This document shows positions 40,911 to 51,822 of a DNA stretch of 64,000 nt, one piece after another. Numbering within the stretch: position 1 is the first letter of the stretch; each line of letters starts with the position of its first letter. Source of the stretch: Ichthyophis bannanicus (lineage: Eukaryota > Chordata > Amphibia > Gymnophiona > Ichthyophiidae); NCBI GenBank assembly GCA_033557465.1, contig JAWIIG010000038.1:2480001-2544000 (forward strand). The letters are read 5' to 3'. The notes beneath the pieces were generated by a model that was not told the origin of the DNA, searched no databases, and was given only the letters and a program-made list of their open reading frames with translations. The position numbers and the translations under genes are program-made.

Positions 40911-40989
40911 GTTCAGGTTTTATTCCTCTCCTAGATTTTAAGGCCAATGTAAAAGAAAAAAGTATTAGCCCCTACGTTTTCTTTTTCAG

Positions 40990-43900
40990 ATCGTGAAAAT
41001 GTTAGACTTTACTCCCAGAGTCGCTGATTTTCTAACAGGAAAAGATCATACAGCGAATCTACACATGCCGATACAGTATATGGAGAGTGTGGTGAAAGCT
41101 GTGTCTTTGATCACAGTGTTTCAGAGGACAGAACAAATAATCTTGCATTAGACCCCTCTGAAGAATCAGAACCAGTTAGCTATGTTCAGTTTGTGAAAAG
41201 GTGGGATCGTAAATTGGACAAGTTTAATGATGTAATTTATTCAGAAGAATTTCGGTTTATTACTTTAGACAGGGTAACTTCATTATCTGAGGCTCAAAAT
41301 GCCATTCGACAAGGTATTCAGCATATTCTGGATGAGGTTAGCAGCAGAGTTTCACCTGGTGATTATGTACAGGTGCATCTACATTCATCTCTTTTTCACA
41401 ATTCCTTGTATTCTGGAAAGTTAAACCCAGAAGCATTGGATGCTGATGATTTCTTAGATCAGATCGCTAAACTCCTTCAGAGTCACAGAGAAATCCAGGT
41501 TTGTGATATATTCTGTGTTGTTGTACTTGTCATAAGAAATCAGGGTGGGGGGGGGCTCGTAGGGTCTTAAAGACTATACTATTTAGCCAAATTATTCATA
41601 AGAAAAGGATGTATTTGATAGACTTGAATAACACTGATAATAACCTGTGTTTTGCAGGTAGCCTCACAGCCCTCATGTCACTGGTAAAAATGACAGATGT
41701 CGAACTGTTAGAAGGTGCTAAAAAACTACATAATGAGTTGGGCTGGCCGGTACATAGAAAAGTCATGCTCGATGATATAGCAATATTTGAACAGCATTTA
41801 AAGATAAACATACGCGTTGTGCTTTACACAAATTCATAGGTTTGTTTTAAGACATCAGACAAACCTGTGTACCCTAAAACTGTTTTCTTGTTGCTACACA
41901 ATGACCATTTCTATGGTATAACTGATGTAAAAAAATTCTACGGGGACCGCAACTTCTGTAGTTACTGTCAGAAACCGTACAGTCATGATCATAATTACAC
42001 ATTATGGTGTCGTCTTTGTTTGAATAACGTGTGTGAATAATGTTAGTGTACAACAGAGATGTCCTAATTGCAAACTCTTGTCATTCTAAAGAGTGTTTAG
42101 ATAGACACACTTATTTGGCGCTGAAAAAAGAAGTGGTGTGTTTATCTAAAATACTGTGCCAGAAATGTGAGTTTTATGTGGACAAAAAACATAAGTGCAA
42201 GGGTTGGCATTGTAAACTATGCAGTGAACCCTTAACCGGGGATGGTGTCCACTTATGTTTTATGACCCCTATTGGTAAAACTGAAACATCTGAAAAGTAT
42301 ATTTTTTATGATAGTAAATGAATGCAACAAACAGGCTGGCACGTCCCTAATTACATATATGCGACGGACTTAAATGATGAAAGAAACTGGGAATTCAAGG
42401 GTCTTAAATATATTTCTGCCTTTATACAGATTTTTTGTGACAAAAAATTTAAAGGCTACACCTTCATAGCCCATAATTCCAAAGGTTATGATGGGTATTT
42501 TGTTCTTAAACAACTGTTAAAGGAAAAGATGAGCACAGGGCTGCTGGTTCAAAGTGCTAAACTTTTACAAAGTACCGCTGAACCTTTAACTATCCGTTTT
42601 ATAGACTCTCTAAATTTCCTGCCTATGAAACATAGAAAACTTCCACAAACCATGGGTTTTACAGGCTGCAAGGGGTACTTTCCACACTTTTTTAATACTC
42701 AGGAAAATCAGAATTATGTGGGCCCCATGCCGTGTGTTGAACATTACGGTGTGGGAAACATGTTGTCTGAAGAAAGAGGAATTTTTACAATGGTACAAGG
42801 ACAAGCAGCATAAAACTTTTAATTTGCAAAAAGAGTTGGCTTATTACTGCCAGCAGGATATATCTATTTTGTGGCAGGCCTGTGTTCTCTACCAAGCTGA
42901 AATCATGAAAATGACAGAGAAAGAAGTGGTTGTAGAGCAGAGTGATGTATCAAAAATTCTAACGAGTTATTTAGACCCTTTCCAATATATAACCCTTGCA
43001 TCTGTATGTATGGCTATGTTCAGATTAATGTTTTTAGAACCCAAGACTGTGGCACTCATTCCACTGGATAACTATCACCGGCAAAGATATTCATCCCCCT
43101 CTATTCAATGGCTGATGTATGTAGAGGCCAAAGAAAATATATAGATCACACATGCTCTGAAAGGGGGCGAAAAAAAGGTGGGGTCTTATTTTCTTGATGG
43201 TTATGCAGTGATTGAGGGGGTAGAAACAGCTTTTGAATTTAATAGTTTTCATCACGGCTGTCCGAGTTGTTATAACGATAAAGACCAGAATCCTGTAACA
43301 GCCACGACCTATGGTTTTCTTTATCACAAAACACAGCTAAAAGCTGCATTCCTGGAAAGCCGGGGGTTCGAGTTCATAAGTCTATGGGAGCACGAGTAGA
43401 AGCGTATGGTGAAAGAAAATGACAGGGGCTATGCAGATTTCCTGGCTGGCTCCGCATTACCGAAACCTCTGATTCCACGAGATGCCCTTTTTGTGGGTAG
43501 AACAAATGCCATTTGTCTGTACTACAAACAAGACCTAGGGAAAAAATACACTACTATGATTTTACTAGTCTATACCCTTTTGTCAATAAAACAAAGGAAT
43601 ATCCAATAGGCCATCCACAAATCATTTATGACAAATTTGGTCCCCCTAAATATTACTTTGGTTTTATAAAAGAAAAAGTATATCCTCCACGAAAGCTTTT
43701 TATCCCAGTGTTACCCATACGGTTGGGCGGTAAGCTTATGTTTCCACTGTGTCACACGTGTGCTGACACACGGCAACAGGAAACGTGTGCCCACATGGAT
43801 GAGGAAAGAGCTTTTGTGGGGACTTGGTGTATGGTGGAGATGAATTTAGCCACTGCAAAAGGGTATGTGGTTGTTGAAATCTATGAAATCTGGCATGTCG

Positions 43901-44770
43901 AGCAAAAATCTGATAATCTCTTTTCCGAATACATCAAAATGCACCTCCGTCAAAAACAAAAGGCTTCTGGCTACCCTCGGTGGTGCAATGATACTGAAAA
44001 ACAAAATGTGTACATAGCTGATTTCTTTAGAAAAGAGGGAGTGTGTTTGCGCGCAGACCAGATTAATGTAAATACCCTGCTAAGCGTCAAATAGCAAAAC
44101 CTTTCTTAAATTCTCTGTGGGGTAAATTGGTCAAAGAACAAACCTGCCTACCACAAGCATTGTGAGAGAACCTGATGATCTCTTTAAATATCTGTTTTCC
44201 CCTGAATTCGACGTTTCATCATGCAATTTTATTGATGATGAAACAGCCTGTGTGGAGGCACTCAAAAGACCGCTGTATATTGACGGGTAGCACCAATGTT
44301 TTCATTGCCTGTTTTACAAAGGCTTATGCACATCTGGAGTTGCACAATCTTCTAGATAGTTTGCAAGAGCGCTGCCTGTACCATGATACAGATTCTGTGA
44401 TATTTCTAAGTCGATAGGGAGATTGGAATCCATCTTTGGGTGATTATTTAGGTGAGCTCACAAGTGAGATACCTGCAGATGAACATATCACAGAGTTTGT
44501 ATCAGCAGGGCCTAAAACATATGGTTACAAGTTGTCAAGAGGGAAGACCTGTATGAAAGTGAAAGGGATTACATTAAACATAGAAAACTGCCAGAAAATC
44601 AATTTCACTAGTTTGAAAGATCTAGTTTTTGACTACAAGCCTGGGGAAGCAGATTTACCCCAGAAAAAGACAGGACTACAACAACCTGGTATTATAAGAA
44701 GCAAAAAGAGTTGGACAATAGAGACTGGTGTGATTAAAAAAACACAAAAGGGTGTGTATGACAAAAGGGT
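40990..44770 (+). pseudogene. Polinton family-B DNA polymerase (pPolB), broken
   Basis: The protein-primed-type DNA polymerase of Polintons, which replicates the linear element DNA. Motifs appear in order although frames change repeatedly. An N-terminal region (41193-41570) is followed by zinc-like Cys pairs ('CQKCEFYVDKKHKCKGWHC'). Exonuclease motifs: a decayed 'IFYDSK' where Asp remains but the expected Glu is lost, 'FIAHNSKGYDGYF' and 'YYCQQDISILW'. Polymerase motifs: 'YYDFTSLYPFVNK' (A), 'NSLWGK' (B) and 'YHDTDSVIF' (C). Breaks occur near 41025, 41570, 41840, 42320, 42790, 43145, 43400, 43600, 44095 and 44415. A possible intron spans about 41499-41658. The end is cut by the DIRS insertion at 44771. 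Confidence 0.9.
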
Positions 44771-46165
44771 GATCTCCAGGAACAAGCAGGAATGAGTCTT
44801 CACATATGGGTACGTCGGTACCGACGGAGTCTGCACGGGAACGCTTCCCAGCATCCAATCAGAACGCTTTTGGAAGCATCCCAACACGCCTGTGTGCTGC
44901 CTTCCCGCCTTCCCAACTGCCTCTCCTCAGTTTTCGTTTTTCCGCAGAGCCGGCAGGATGTCCTCCTGTCACCGCAGAAAATTCTTCTTTTATTTTTTGG
45001 TTTTCTTGTGGTCGCGGCTGCCTTCCCCGACGCCACCGGTACCGCCGGTGTTTCTTTTCTTTTTTCTTGTAAAATTTTTCCTTTTTAAGGAATATATTTT
45101 TCTTGTTAGTGCCTCACGGTTTTCTTAGGCCTGCTAGGCCTACTCACTTTCCTTTATGGAACCGCCAGCCACTATTCCCAAGAAATGTACAAACTGTGGC
45201 GGTACAAAATTAATTTTGTTGTTGTTGTTGTTAAGTGCCGTCGAGTCAGACTCGACTCATGGCGACCCTCTGGATAGCTATCCTAAATTGTGTTCGGTCT
45301 TCAGTCAGGCGGCTCATTGTTGACAGACTGGTACCCGTAGCTGCTGTTATTGTATCGATCCATCTCATTGCTGGCCTTCCTCTTTTGCGTTGACCTTCTA
45401 TCTTGCCAAGCATGATGTCTTTCTCTAATGATCTAATTAATTTTAGACACTCACAATTGGTGTCTAACCTGTTTGGGTCTTGACCATTTTCCTCCGGAGT
45501 GTCCCTCCTGCAATAGTATTGTGGAAAGAAGTCTTCAGCATCGAGTTTCCCTCGATACGCGGTCCCCATCCAACTTCAGGGCACCGACCACTTCTTCTTC
45601 TACACGGGATCAGGTAACCCAAAAACAGTCTTTTAAGACTAGCCAGTCCTCGAGTGGTAGATCTTATGCATAGCATAGAGATGCCTCTGGCCTTACCCTC
45701 GAGAACACACTGGTTTTAAAACCCCGGTGAAAGTCTTCGGCCTCCAAAACCTGTGTGGGGTTTCAGGTTGTTCCTGAGGTTCACCCCTCACAGAACATAC
45801 CTGAGCCATGCTCGGTGGTGGCATCCGCTTCAAGCGGTACCGGTACCCCGGCATCGGCAATGGTGTTGGATGAAACATTCCTCACCAAGGATCGTAGTCT
45901 GGCGTCCTCGGTACCTTCGGGGCCATTGGATACGCTGCAGACCGACCTTCCAGTATCGGTATCGATCCCGGTACCGATACTAGTACCGACGTCGGTACCC
46001 TCCAGATGTGCATCGATAGACTCGCTTCCTTCGATGCCGAGTCTGGAATCGATCTCCAGTCTGGAGGACTGGGTACCGACTCGCCTTAGTACCGACACCA
46101 GACGGTACCGAAGGCACGGTTCCGATGATCCATGTCCGACACTCTCGATTTCTTCGATACCGTTA
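44771..46165 (+). mobile_element. DIRS 5' end and gag fragment inside the Polinton
   Basis: Plus-strand DIRS end starting 'atctccaggaacaagcagg', with leader, then gag beginning near 45157 ('MEPPATIPKKCTNCGG'), the same family as 34430-36033. GGTACC-rich sequence is dense at 45830-46120 ('cggtaccggtaccccggcat'). The gag is interrupted by an RTE fragment (45218-45434) and truncated at about 46165 where CR1 begins. Confidence 0.83.
45208..45444 (-). mobile_element. RTE (BovB-type) LINE 3' fragment with 10-bp target duplication
   Basis: A 217-bp insert (45218-45434) flanked by AATTAATTTT at 45208-45217 and 45435-45444. On the minus strand it encodes the C-terminal end of an RTE-clade RT ('DIMLGKIEGQRKRGRPAMRW') and ends in a (CAA)n-type tail (the plus strand shows 'gttgttgttgttgtt'). 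The DIRS gag frame is collinear on the two sides, so the duplication is well supported. Confidence 0.88.
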
Positions 46166-46820
46166 GAGTTGCCTCTATATCGTTCCATGGTGAGACCGCA
46201 CCTTGAATATTGTGTGCAATTCTGGTCACCGTATCTTAAAAAGGATATAGCGATTTTAGAAAAGGTTCAGAGAAGAGCCACCAAAATGGTAAAGGGGATG
46301 GAAGGATACTCCTATGAAGAAAGGCTAAAAAGGTTAGGGCTCTTTAACCTGGAAAAGAGACGGCTGAGGGGAGATATGATAGAAGTCTATAAATTAATGA
46401 ACGGAGTGGAACTGGTAAACGTAGATCGATTGTTTACCTTATCAGAATATAGAAAGACTAGGGGACATGCAATGAAGCTACAGGGTAAACTATTTAAGAC
46501 TAATAAAAGAAAATATATTTTCACTCAACGTGTAATCAAACTCTGGAATTTGTTACCGGAGGATGTAGTAAAGGCTGTTAGTGTAGCTGGGTTTAAAAAA
46601 GGTTTGGACAAGTTCCTGGAGGAAAGGTCCATAAACCATTATTAAGAAGGGACCCAGGATATCAATGCTTGAACCAATACAAGCATCGTGGAACCTGTGT
46701 CCCTTGGGGAAACTGCTAGGTACATATGACCTAGATTGGCCACTGCTGGAAACAGAATACTTGGCTTGATGGACTTTGGTCTGACCCAGTATGGCATATC
46801 TTATGTTCTTATGTTTCTGA
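46165..46820 (+). mobile_element. CR1 3' end fragment
   Basis: The open frame's C-terminal part (46190-46645) reads '[20 protein letters not shown]', '[20 protein letters not shown]' and '[18 protein letters not shown]', the end of CR1 ORF2, followed by the CR1 3' UTR ending 'catatcttatgttcttatg'. It joins the DIRS fragment on its left and Polinton sequence on its right. Confidence 0.88.
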
Positions 46821-46955
46821 CAAAGCCGATAATGGCGGAATTTCCACATAAATACTTTTTTCGATACTTGTTTGGGTTGGGGCTAGTTGAAACAGGTCCA
46901 GTTCCGATTTAACACACTCTTCAGAGCCGTGGTGTACAAAAGCCATGGTGCTTTT

Positions 46956-47426
46956 TTAGAATATATCTCGCTTCCTAGAGTGAGTGCTTCTCTTCTTAGA
47001 CCGGTGGTTAAGCTTCTGAGACTTGTCACCTTCGGGTTTCTTTCTTTTAAAAGGCTTGGGCAGTCTTTGCAGTAACTCCCGAGACTTGGTTCTCTTTCTT
47101 TTAACAGCTCTTCTAATCACAGCCAGTCCTGATCCTGCCTGTTCTGTATAATGGTTCATTTTATTTAGAACATCCGTTGTGACATGACTCATGACATCCT
47201 TGGCTTTGTTTTTTGCGGCGCCTTTCATGTGTGGTTTAATAATTTCAAAACCCCTTCTCAAAAATGGAATTGCTTTTCTAAAGAGACTACGAAACACCCC
47301 ACTGACACCGTACATGACTGGTACTCCATGATATCCTGAAAGTCCATAGCCAGCTTGTGCTGTATAATAATGCTTGTATGCTTTGGGGTCTCCGTAGTCT
47401 TTAACCACAACCATTTTAAAAAACAA
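46956..47426 (-). CDS. Polinton PX-type basic virion protein
   Basis: A 156-codon open frame. The N-terminal half is Gly/Tyr rich with a hydrophobic-basic stretch ('YGVSGVFRSLFRKAIPFLRR'), followed by 'HMKGAAKNKAKDVMSHVTTD' and a strongly basic C-terminus ('RRAVKRKRTKSRELLQRLPK'). This layout resembles the PX proteins of Polintons, thought to be minor virion or core components comparable to small basic adenovirus core/minor proteins. The family assignment is from composition and position. It overlaps the start of the neighbouring capsid-type frame by a few bases. Confidence 0.6.
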   Translation of the reverse strand: MFFKMVVVKDYGDPKAYKHYYTAQAGYGLSGYHGVPVMYGVSGVFRSLFRKAIPFLRRGFEIIKPHMKGAAKNKAKDVMSHVTTDVLNKMNHYTEQAGSGLAVIRRAVKRKRTKSRELLQRLPKPFKRKKPEGDKSQKLNHRSKKRSTHSRKRDIF

Positions 47427-48153
47427 TCACCCTCCGCGGGCGCAGATGAAGCTTAAAGATCACCTTCCCGTAACGAAATGAGACGTATCTGTTCTGATCC
47501 GTCTTTATTTCAAATGTGATGGTGTCAATATGATGTTTGTTCCCAGGGACAGAGTGTGGCTTATCATAAGTTAATGTGATAAACTCATCCCTAAACCCCT
47601 TAGTTGGAACACAGCGCAGCAGTGGCACAAAATGGTCACCTACTAACTGGTGCTCTACAATATCTGTGTACAGGTAGAGGGTATTAAAACCGCCCGTGAT
47701 ATCCGCTGGAAAATGAGAACGCTGTGTACTAACGTCAGCTTCTATTCCCAAAATGGTTGCCAAATCACCATCTGCAGAAAAAAAACGTACTTATCTTCCG
47801 ATTTTATTCAGATTCTTCGCGCATAGGGTTCATAAATGATTTGTGGTGATGCAGATTTATAGATGCTGCTAATGTCCTGATTCATGGATTCCACTAAACT
47901 CTGCATGGTCGCATAATGTCCTCTCCTGAATGTAATGCGGTGCTGTATATTTCCTGCTATGGAGGTGACAACATACTATTGATCTTCCTTAATATTCTCC
48001 CAAGTGTTGGGATATTATATTTCCACTAGCCCTACTTCCCACAGTCCTTGTAAGTCCAACGGCCTTGCTAATTGTATGGTAAAATTAGAGCTGGTATTTT
48101 GGGGAAACACTCCTGCTGAGGCATTGCTAGGCAGTGTGATATAAAAGCCACCA
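47416..48153 (-). pseudogene. Polinton capsid-type protein (F54H12.2-like)
   Basis: Two blocks of one gene. The N-terminal block (about 48153-47829) reads 'GGFYITLPSNASAGVFPQN' and 'LARPLDLQGLWEVGLVEI' with two internal stops. The C-terminal block, an open frame 47763-47416, reads 'GGFNTLYLYTDIVEHQLVGD' and 'RYGKVIFKLHLRPR'. I recognise the pattern from the uncharacterised F54H12.2-like proteins encoded by Polintons and regarded as jelly-roll-type capsid components. Which capsid part it forms I cannot say. The gene is interrupted between the blocks. Confidence 0.65.
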
Positions 48154-48197
48154 TCATTAATTTTTTTTTAAATGTTGCTTCAAAAGAAAGAAAGAAA

Positions 48198-49234
48198 TTA
48201 GATGTCTTGAATCTCTGATGCTTTAACCCAACTGTTAAATTTAACAGGCCATACCCTCCATTTCACGAGGTAGAATCTGTTCCTGCCACATCCTTTTACC
48301 TTTAGAACCTTATCGATACGGTATATTCTGTCCTGTTGCGGGGTGACTTTTAGCAATTCTTCAGGATAAAAAGAACCTTGTATGTCTTCACCGTCATAAT
48401 CATGTATCTTGTATGTCACTTTCTGTTCCCTGTTTAAAATGTACGTTATTATAAATACCTCGTCAGTCCACATTTGCTCTTAACCTTTTTCAAATTTTCC
48501 TTTAGTTTTTGAAAGTCTTACATGATCTCCTTTCTTTAAGGGGTTCTTGGTGTGCTTACGTTTGATGCTATCACCCTAGATTCTTTTCCAGATCTGCAGA
48601 GAATTTGTGTATGTCACATCTATAGGCCTCGCCTTTATTGTTCTGTGAAAACTATGATTATAGCTGTGCACAAAAGCCTGCAGTACGACTTGGATTTCAA
48701 AGTCCTGTTAAACCTTTCTACAACTGCTGCTTTAACATCGCTATTGGTTACAAAATGATGAACCCCTCTTTGTTTTAATAAATTCTTCAGAGACCTATTT
48801 AAAAATTCTTTACCCTTGTCTGTCTGTATTTTTTCAGGTATATGACCTAGATTAAATATTTTTTCAAAGGCTTTAGCAACTTCATGACCGGTTTTCGATT
48901 TTAAACTTGTAGCCCAAGCATATTTTGACAGGATGTCTACCACTGTTAAGATGTATTTGTAGCCATTGTTATAATGGGACAAGGCTGCCACATCAACTAA
49001 ATCAGCCTGCCATTGCACATCCACATCTGACATGATCGTCTTGTTTCTTTTAAAACGGACCCTAGCAGGTCTGTGTAAAGTATAAGCATCTTGTCCTGTA
49101 GCCCATCTAACTACATCTTTTCTGTTGACTGTTTCATCATGCTTTTTAGCAGCTTGAAGTAGAGGATTTATGCCCCCAAAGCTCCCTATTGCTTTTGGGT
49201 CATAGTAAATGCTCTTCAATAAGGTTTCCTTCAT
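48198..49234 (-). pseudogene. Polinton integrase with chromodomain (right copy)
   Basis: Retroviral-type DDE integrase starting at ATG 49234. Core: 'DVQWQADLVDVAALSHYN' with the first Asp, 'KIQTDKGKEFLNRSLKNLL' with the second Asp, and 'VVERFNRTLKSK' with the catalytic Glu. The frame breaks at about 48635. A separate frame at 48473-48198 is the C-terminal chromodomain ('YRIDKVLKVKGCGRN', 'FYLVKWRVWPVKFNSWV'). The protein inserts Polinton DNA, and the chromodomain probably contacts chromatin. Its 5' half lies inside the terminal repeat and is duplicated at 37765-38196. Confidence 0.88.
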
Positions 49235-49311
49235 GATTGCCGTGCTTTGACTATTCTTTTTATTTTGCTAACATCTTCAGAATGGGGGACCAGAAACCCC
49301 AGCTTTTATGG

Positions 49312-49870
49312 CCCAAGGTTTGTGGTCTCGATTGGAATTCAAACCCTTGGTCCTCTGGCAACTTGCCTCAACCACTAGGCCGCACTGCTCCATGTGAGCT
49401 AGCCAAAGGGCCATAGGGCCAGGCGCAGCCTGTTACTTCCAAGTTTAGTCCTCAACCTCTGGGATGTATCAGAGCAGTAATCATTGGAAGGGACCTTTCC
49501 AGCCGGATCTCAACACCGCCTCCCTGAAAACGGCATCCTTAGTCGCCAGAACATCTAGGCGGTAGTGCTTACTGAAAGTATGGAGAGACAATGAAGAGGC
49601 CTACCTACAGATGTCCACTGGCTGAACCAAACTGTGCTCTGTCCAAGAAGACGCTTGCACTCTGGTAGAGTGAGCTCGTAAGCTCCCTGGGATTGTATGG
49701 TCCCGTCGAAGACAAGCCAACGCACTCGCCGCTCCAATCCATCCAGAAATGGACTCCTTCACCGCCGCTTCCCTTTGCAGGGCCCTCCGAACACCCCGAA
49801 GAGAGACAATCCGCCTTGCAAAAGTTTCGGAAACCTTTAAACACTGCCGCAGCGCTCTTGACATCCAAAC
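49312..49870 (-). mobile_element. DIRS YR fragment plus SINE remnant in right TIR
   Basis: 49440-49864 carries the end of a DIRS tyrosine recombinase on the minus strand ('LRAHSTRVQASSWTEHSLVQ' with the His-x-x-Arg pair). 49312-49400 carries a reversed tRNA-like SINE head ('aattcaaacccttggtcc', 'aaccactaggccgcactg'). Confidence 0.75.
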
Positions 49871-50039
49871 CGCGCAAGCTATGGTTCAATATGCTCCCCT
49901 CCACCGCACCTAGCACTGGAAGAGAGATCATTTAAAGTATAGCCTGTTCTTCCTACCAATCACATATTGACATTTCTTTTCCTAGAAGCATGCCCAGGCT
50001 TGTTTCTCTGTATTGGGGTTTTTTTTCAAAGCCTCTAAA

Positions 50040-50100
50040 AAATAGCTGTAGTGGGATTTGAACCCAGGTCTCTCTCTCTCTCTCTGTTTCAGCCTGAACT
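50040..50100 (-). repeat. tRNA-like block in Polinton TIR
   Basis: 'gtgggatttgaacccaggtc' is the reverse complement of a pol III B-box region (GGTTCAAATCC). Direct copies lie at 37440-37475 and 38225-38255. It probably derives from a SINE that entered the TIR and was copied to the other arm. Confidence 0.6.
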
Positions 50101-50906
50101 ACTCTGTTGCCAGAATACTTCTCTCTAACAGTGAAGTCTTAAAAGCAAAATTCTATCACATGGACAGCACTGGTTTCTCTAACAAAGATGTGTTAACTGC
50201 ATTTTAACATTTTGGAAAGAAAAGCCTGTATACCAAATGCTGTGTGTCTGCATCACATTACAGATACAGGTTTGTGTTCCTGCTGCTATCAAAGGGTTAT
50301 TTTTAACAATCAGTTCTAAATAGTCTACAATACACACAAAAGCATTGCGCTTCTTTGTGAGAAAAAAAAAAAAACTCGGGCAGGGGGGAGAGAAAGCATT
50401 TTTGTTTTGTTTTACAGGGTTCCTGCTTTTGCTGATGTCAGCATAAACCGGTAGCAAAACACATTTCCGGAGTGAGTCACCCTGTTTCCGGTGATGTCAT
50501 CGAAAAGTGACACTGTCCATTTCCGATGACACTCTGTTTCCATCATTTCAAATGATGTAGGCTGGGGACGTGGTTGAGGATGGGAGGGTTTGGGTGTGGC
50601 ACAAACCCGTAAGTGGGCATTGATTGGCTAATGCCATCATTGTGGGCTGGGGTGTGGGTGTGGCACAAACCCGAAGTGGGTGCTGATTGGCTGGTATCAT
50701 CATTGTGGGGCGGTGTGTGGATGTGTCAGAGTGGGGATGTGGCCACGCCTGGGGGCATGGATGGGAGGAGTTAGCACACCATTCATTTCTATGGGAGGGG
50801 CGTGGCCAGAGGCGGTACATACACTGGAAGTGAATGCTGATTGGCTGCTGTCATCCTTATCTCACCTGTCAATCAGTTTGATGAGTAGTGTACCTATTAT
50901 ACTACT

Positions 50907-50912
50907 AATCTC
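50907..50912 (+). repeat. Polinton target site duplication, right copy (AATCTC)
   Basis: Identical to 36665-36670. Confidence 0.93.
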
Positions 50913-51602
50913 TCACAGTAGAATAAAGAGAACCAAAATAGAATAAACTCCTAACTATCCCAAAATATTTTTGTCAGACTCATCAAAGTGGGGAATTAAC
51001 CTCTAATAAGAAATGTCAATTTTAATCATTGTTTACAGTAAAAACAGCTCACATGGTCAAGCAATGCTTTACTTAGCTGAAATGATGATGTAATCCCTCT
51101 TAATCAATCCCACAAATTTCCGTCCACTCTCCAGAATCCATGACGCAATATAGATATTGGCAAAGTGTCATTTGATGTTTTAACAATACTTAGGCTGGGT
51201 GTTTGGGGGTATGGCTACAAGATTGTTTTCAGTCTCCAATCAGCTCTGCAGTATAGGCTCAGGTCGGTAATGTTGTCAGACACAGTAGTCTTTTATAAGA
51301 GTGGTTACTTTTGGAGCAGCTTGTTGGTGACTCCTTTTCTTACTTAACTCTCATTGATGAATCTTCACCTGGCGCAGGGTCTAGGAAAGGCATTTTGACC
51401 CGAAACGCAATATTGCATCGTGGATTCTGGAGAGTGGACGGAAGTTCATGGGATAGATTAGAGGGATTACACCACCATTTCAGCTAAGTAAAGCATTGCT
51501 TGACCATGTGGGCTGCTTTTACTTTAATGGCTCTGACAAAAATATTTTGGGATAGTTGGGAGTTTACTCTGTTTTGGGTCTCCTTAATCTACTGTGAGCT
51601 AT
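50913..51602. repeat. Foldback element, ~200-240-bp arms
   Basis: The left arm, 50913-51152 ('ctatcccaaaatatttttgt', 'gtcaagcaatgctttactta', 'ccgtccactctccagaatcc'), is inverted in 51405-51602. The spacer is about 250 bp and non-coding. The Polinton inserted exactly at its left edge. Confidence 0.75.
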
Positions 51603-51822
51603 TCTCATGGCTGGCTGCATTTTCAAGGGAAACCCTATGGTGGGTTTCCCTTTGAAAAGGAGCTGGCAGTCTCACAGGTATAATGTAGTGCAAGCCCCAT
51701 GGGGAGGGGAAGGATATTTCAAAATCATCCCCTTTTAGGTACAAACCACTTAATATATTGAAAAACAAATTTACCTGTTAATGAAACTCGTCTAAACTTT
51801 TCTTGAACACGACTGCTCTCAC
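51603..51822. other. RASGRF intron start, downstream of donor
   Basis: Intron sequence on the minus strand after the exon. Contains the second donor-like site at 51773-51774 discussed with the exon. Confidence 0.6.

Larger units (their letters stand above)
36671..50906. mobile_element. Polinton/Maverick element, complete ends, decayed genes
   Basis: A 14.2-kb virus-like DNA transposon bounded by long terminal inverted repeats that start AGTAGTATAAT and by a perfect 6-bp target duplication. Plus strand: a putative spliced early region (38455-40910) and family-B DNA polymerase (about 40990-44770). Minus strand: integrase with chromodomain (49234-48198), a capsid-type protein (48153-47416) and a PX-type protein (47426-46956). 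The packaging ATPase, cysteine protease and a recognisable major capsid gene are not seen. The 44771-46820 interval, filled by DIRS, RTE and CR1 insertions, may mark their loss. All genes are broken by stops or frameshifts. This is an old, inactive copy. Confidence 0.92.
48760..50906 (-). repeat. Polinton right terminal inverted repeat
   Basis: Inverse of 36671-38196, ending 'acctattatactact' at 50906. It contains a DIRS YR fragment and a SINE remnant at about 49312-49870, largely absent from the left arm. Inner boundary approximate. Confidence 0.85.
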
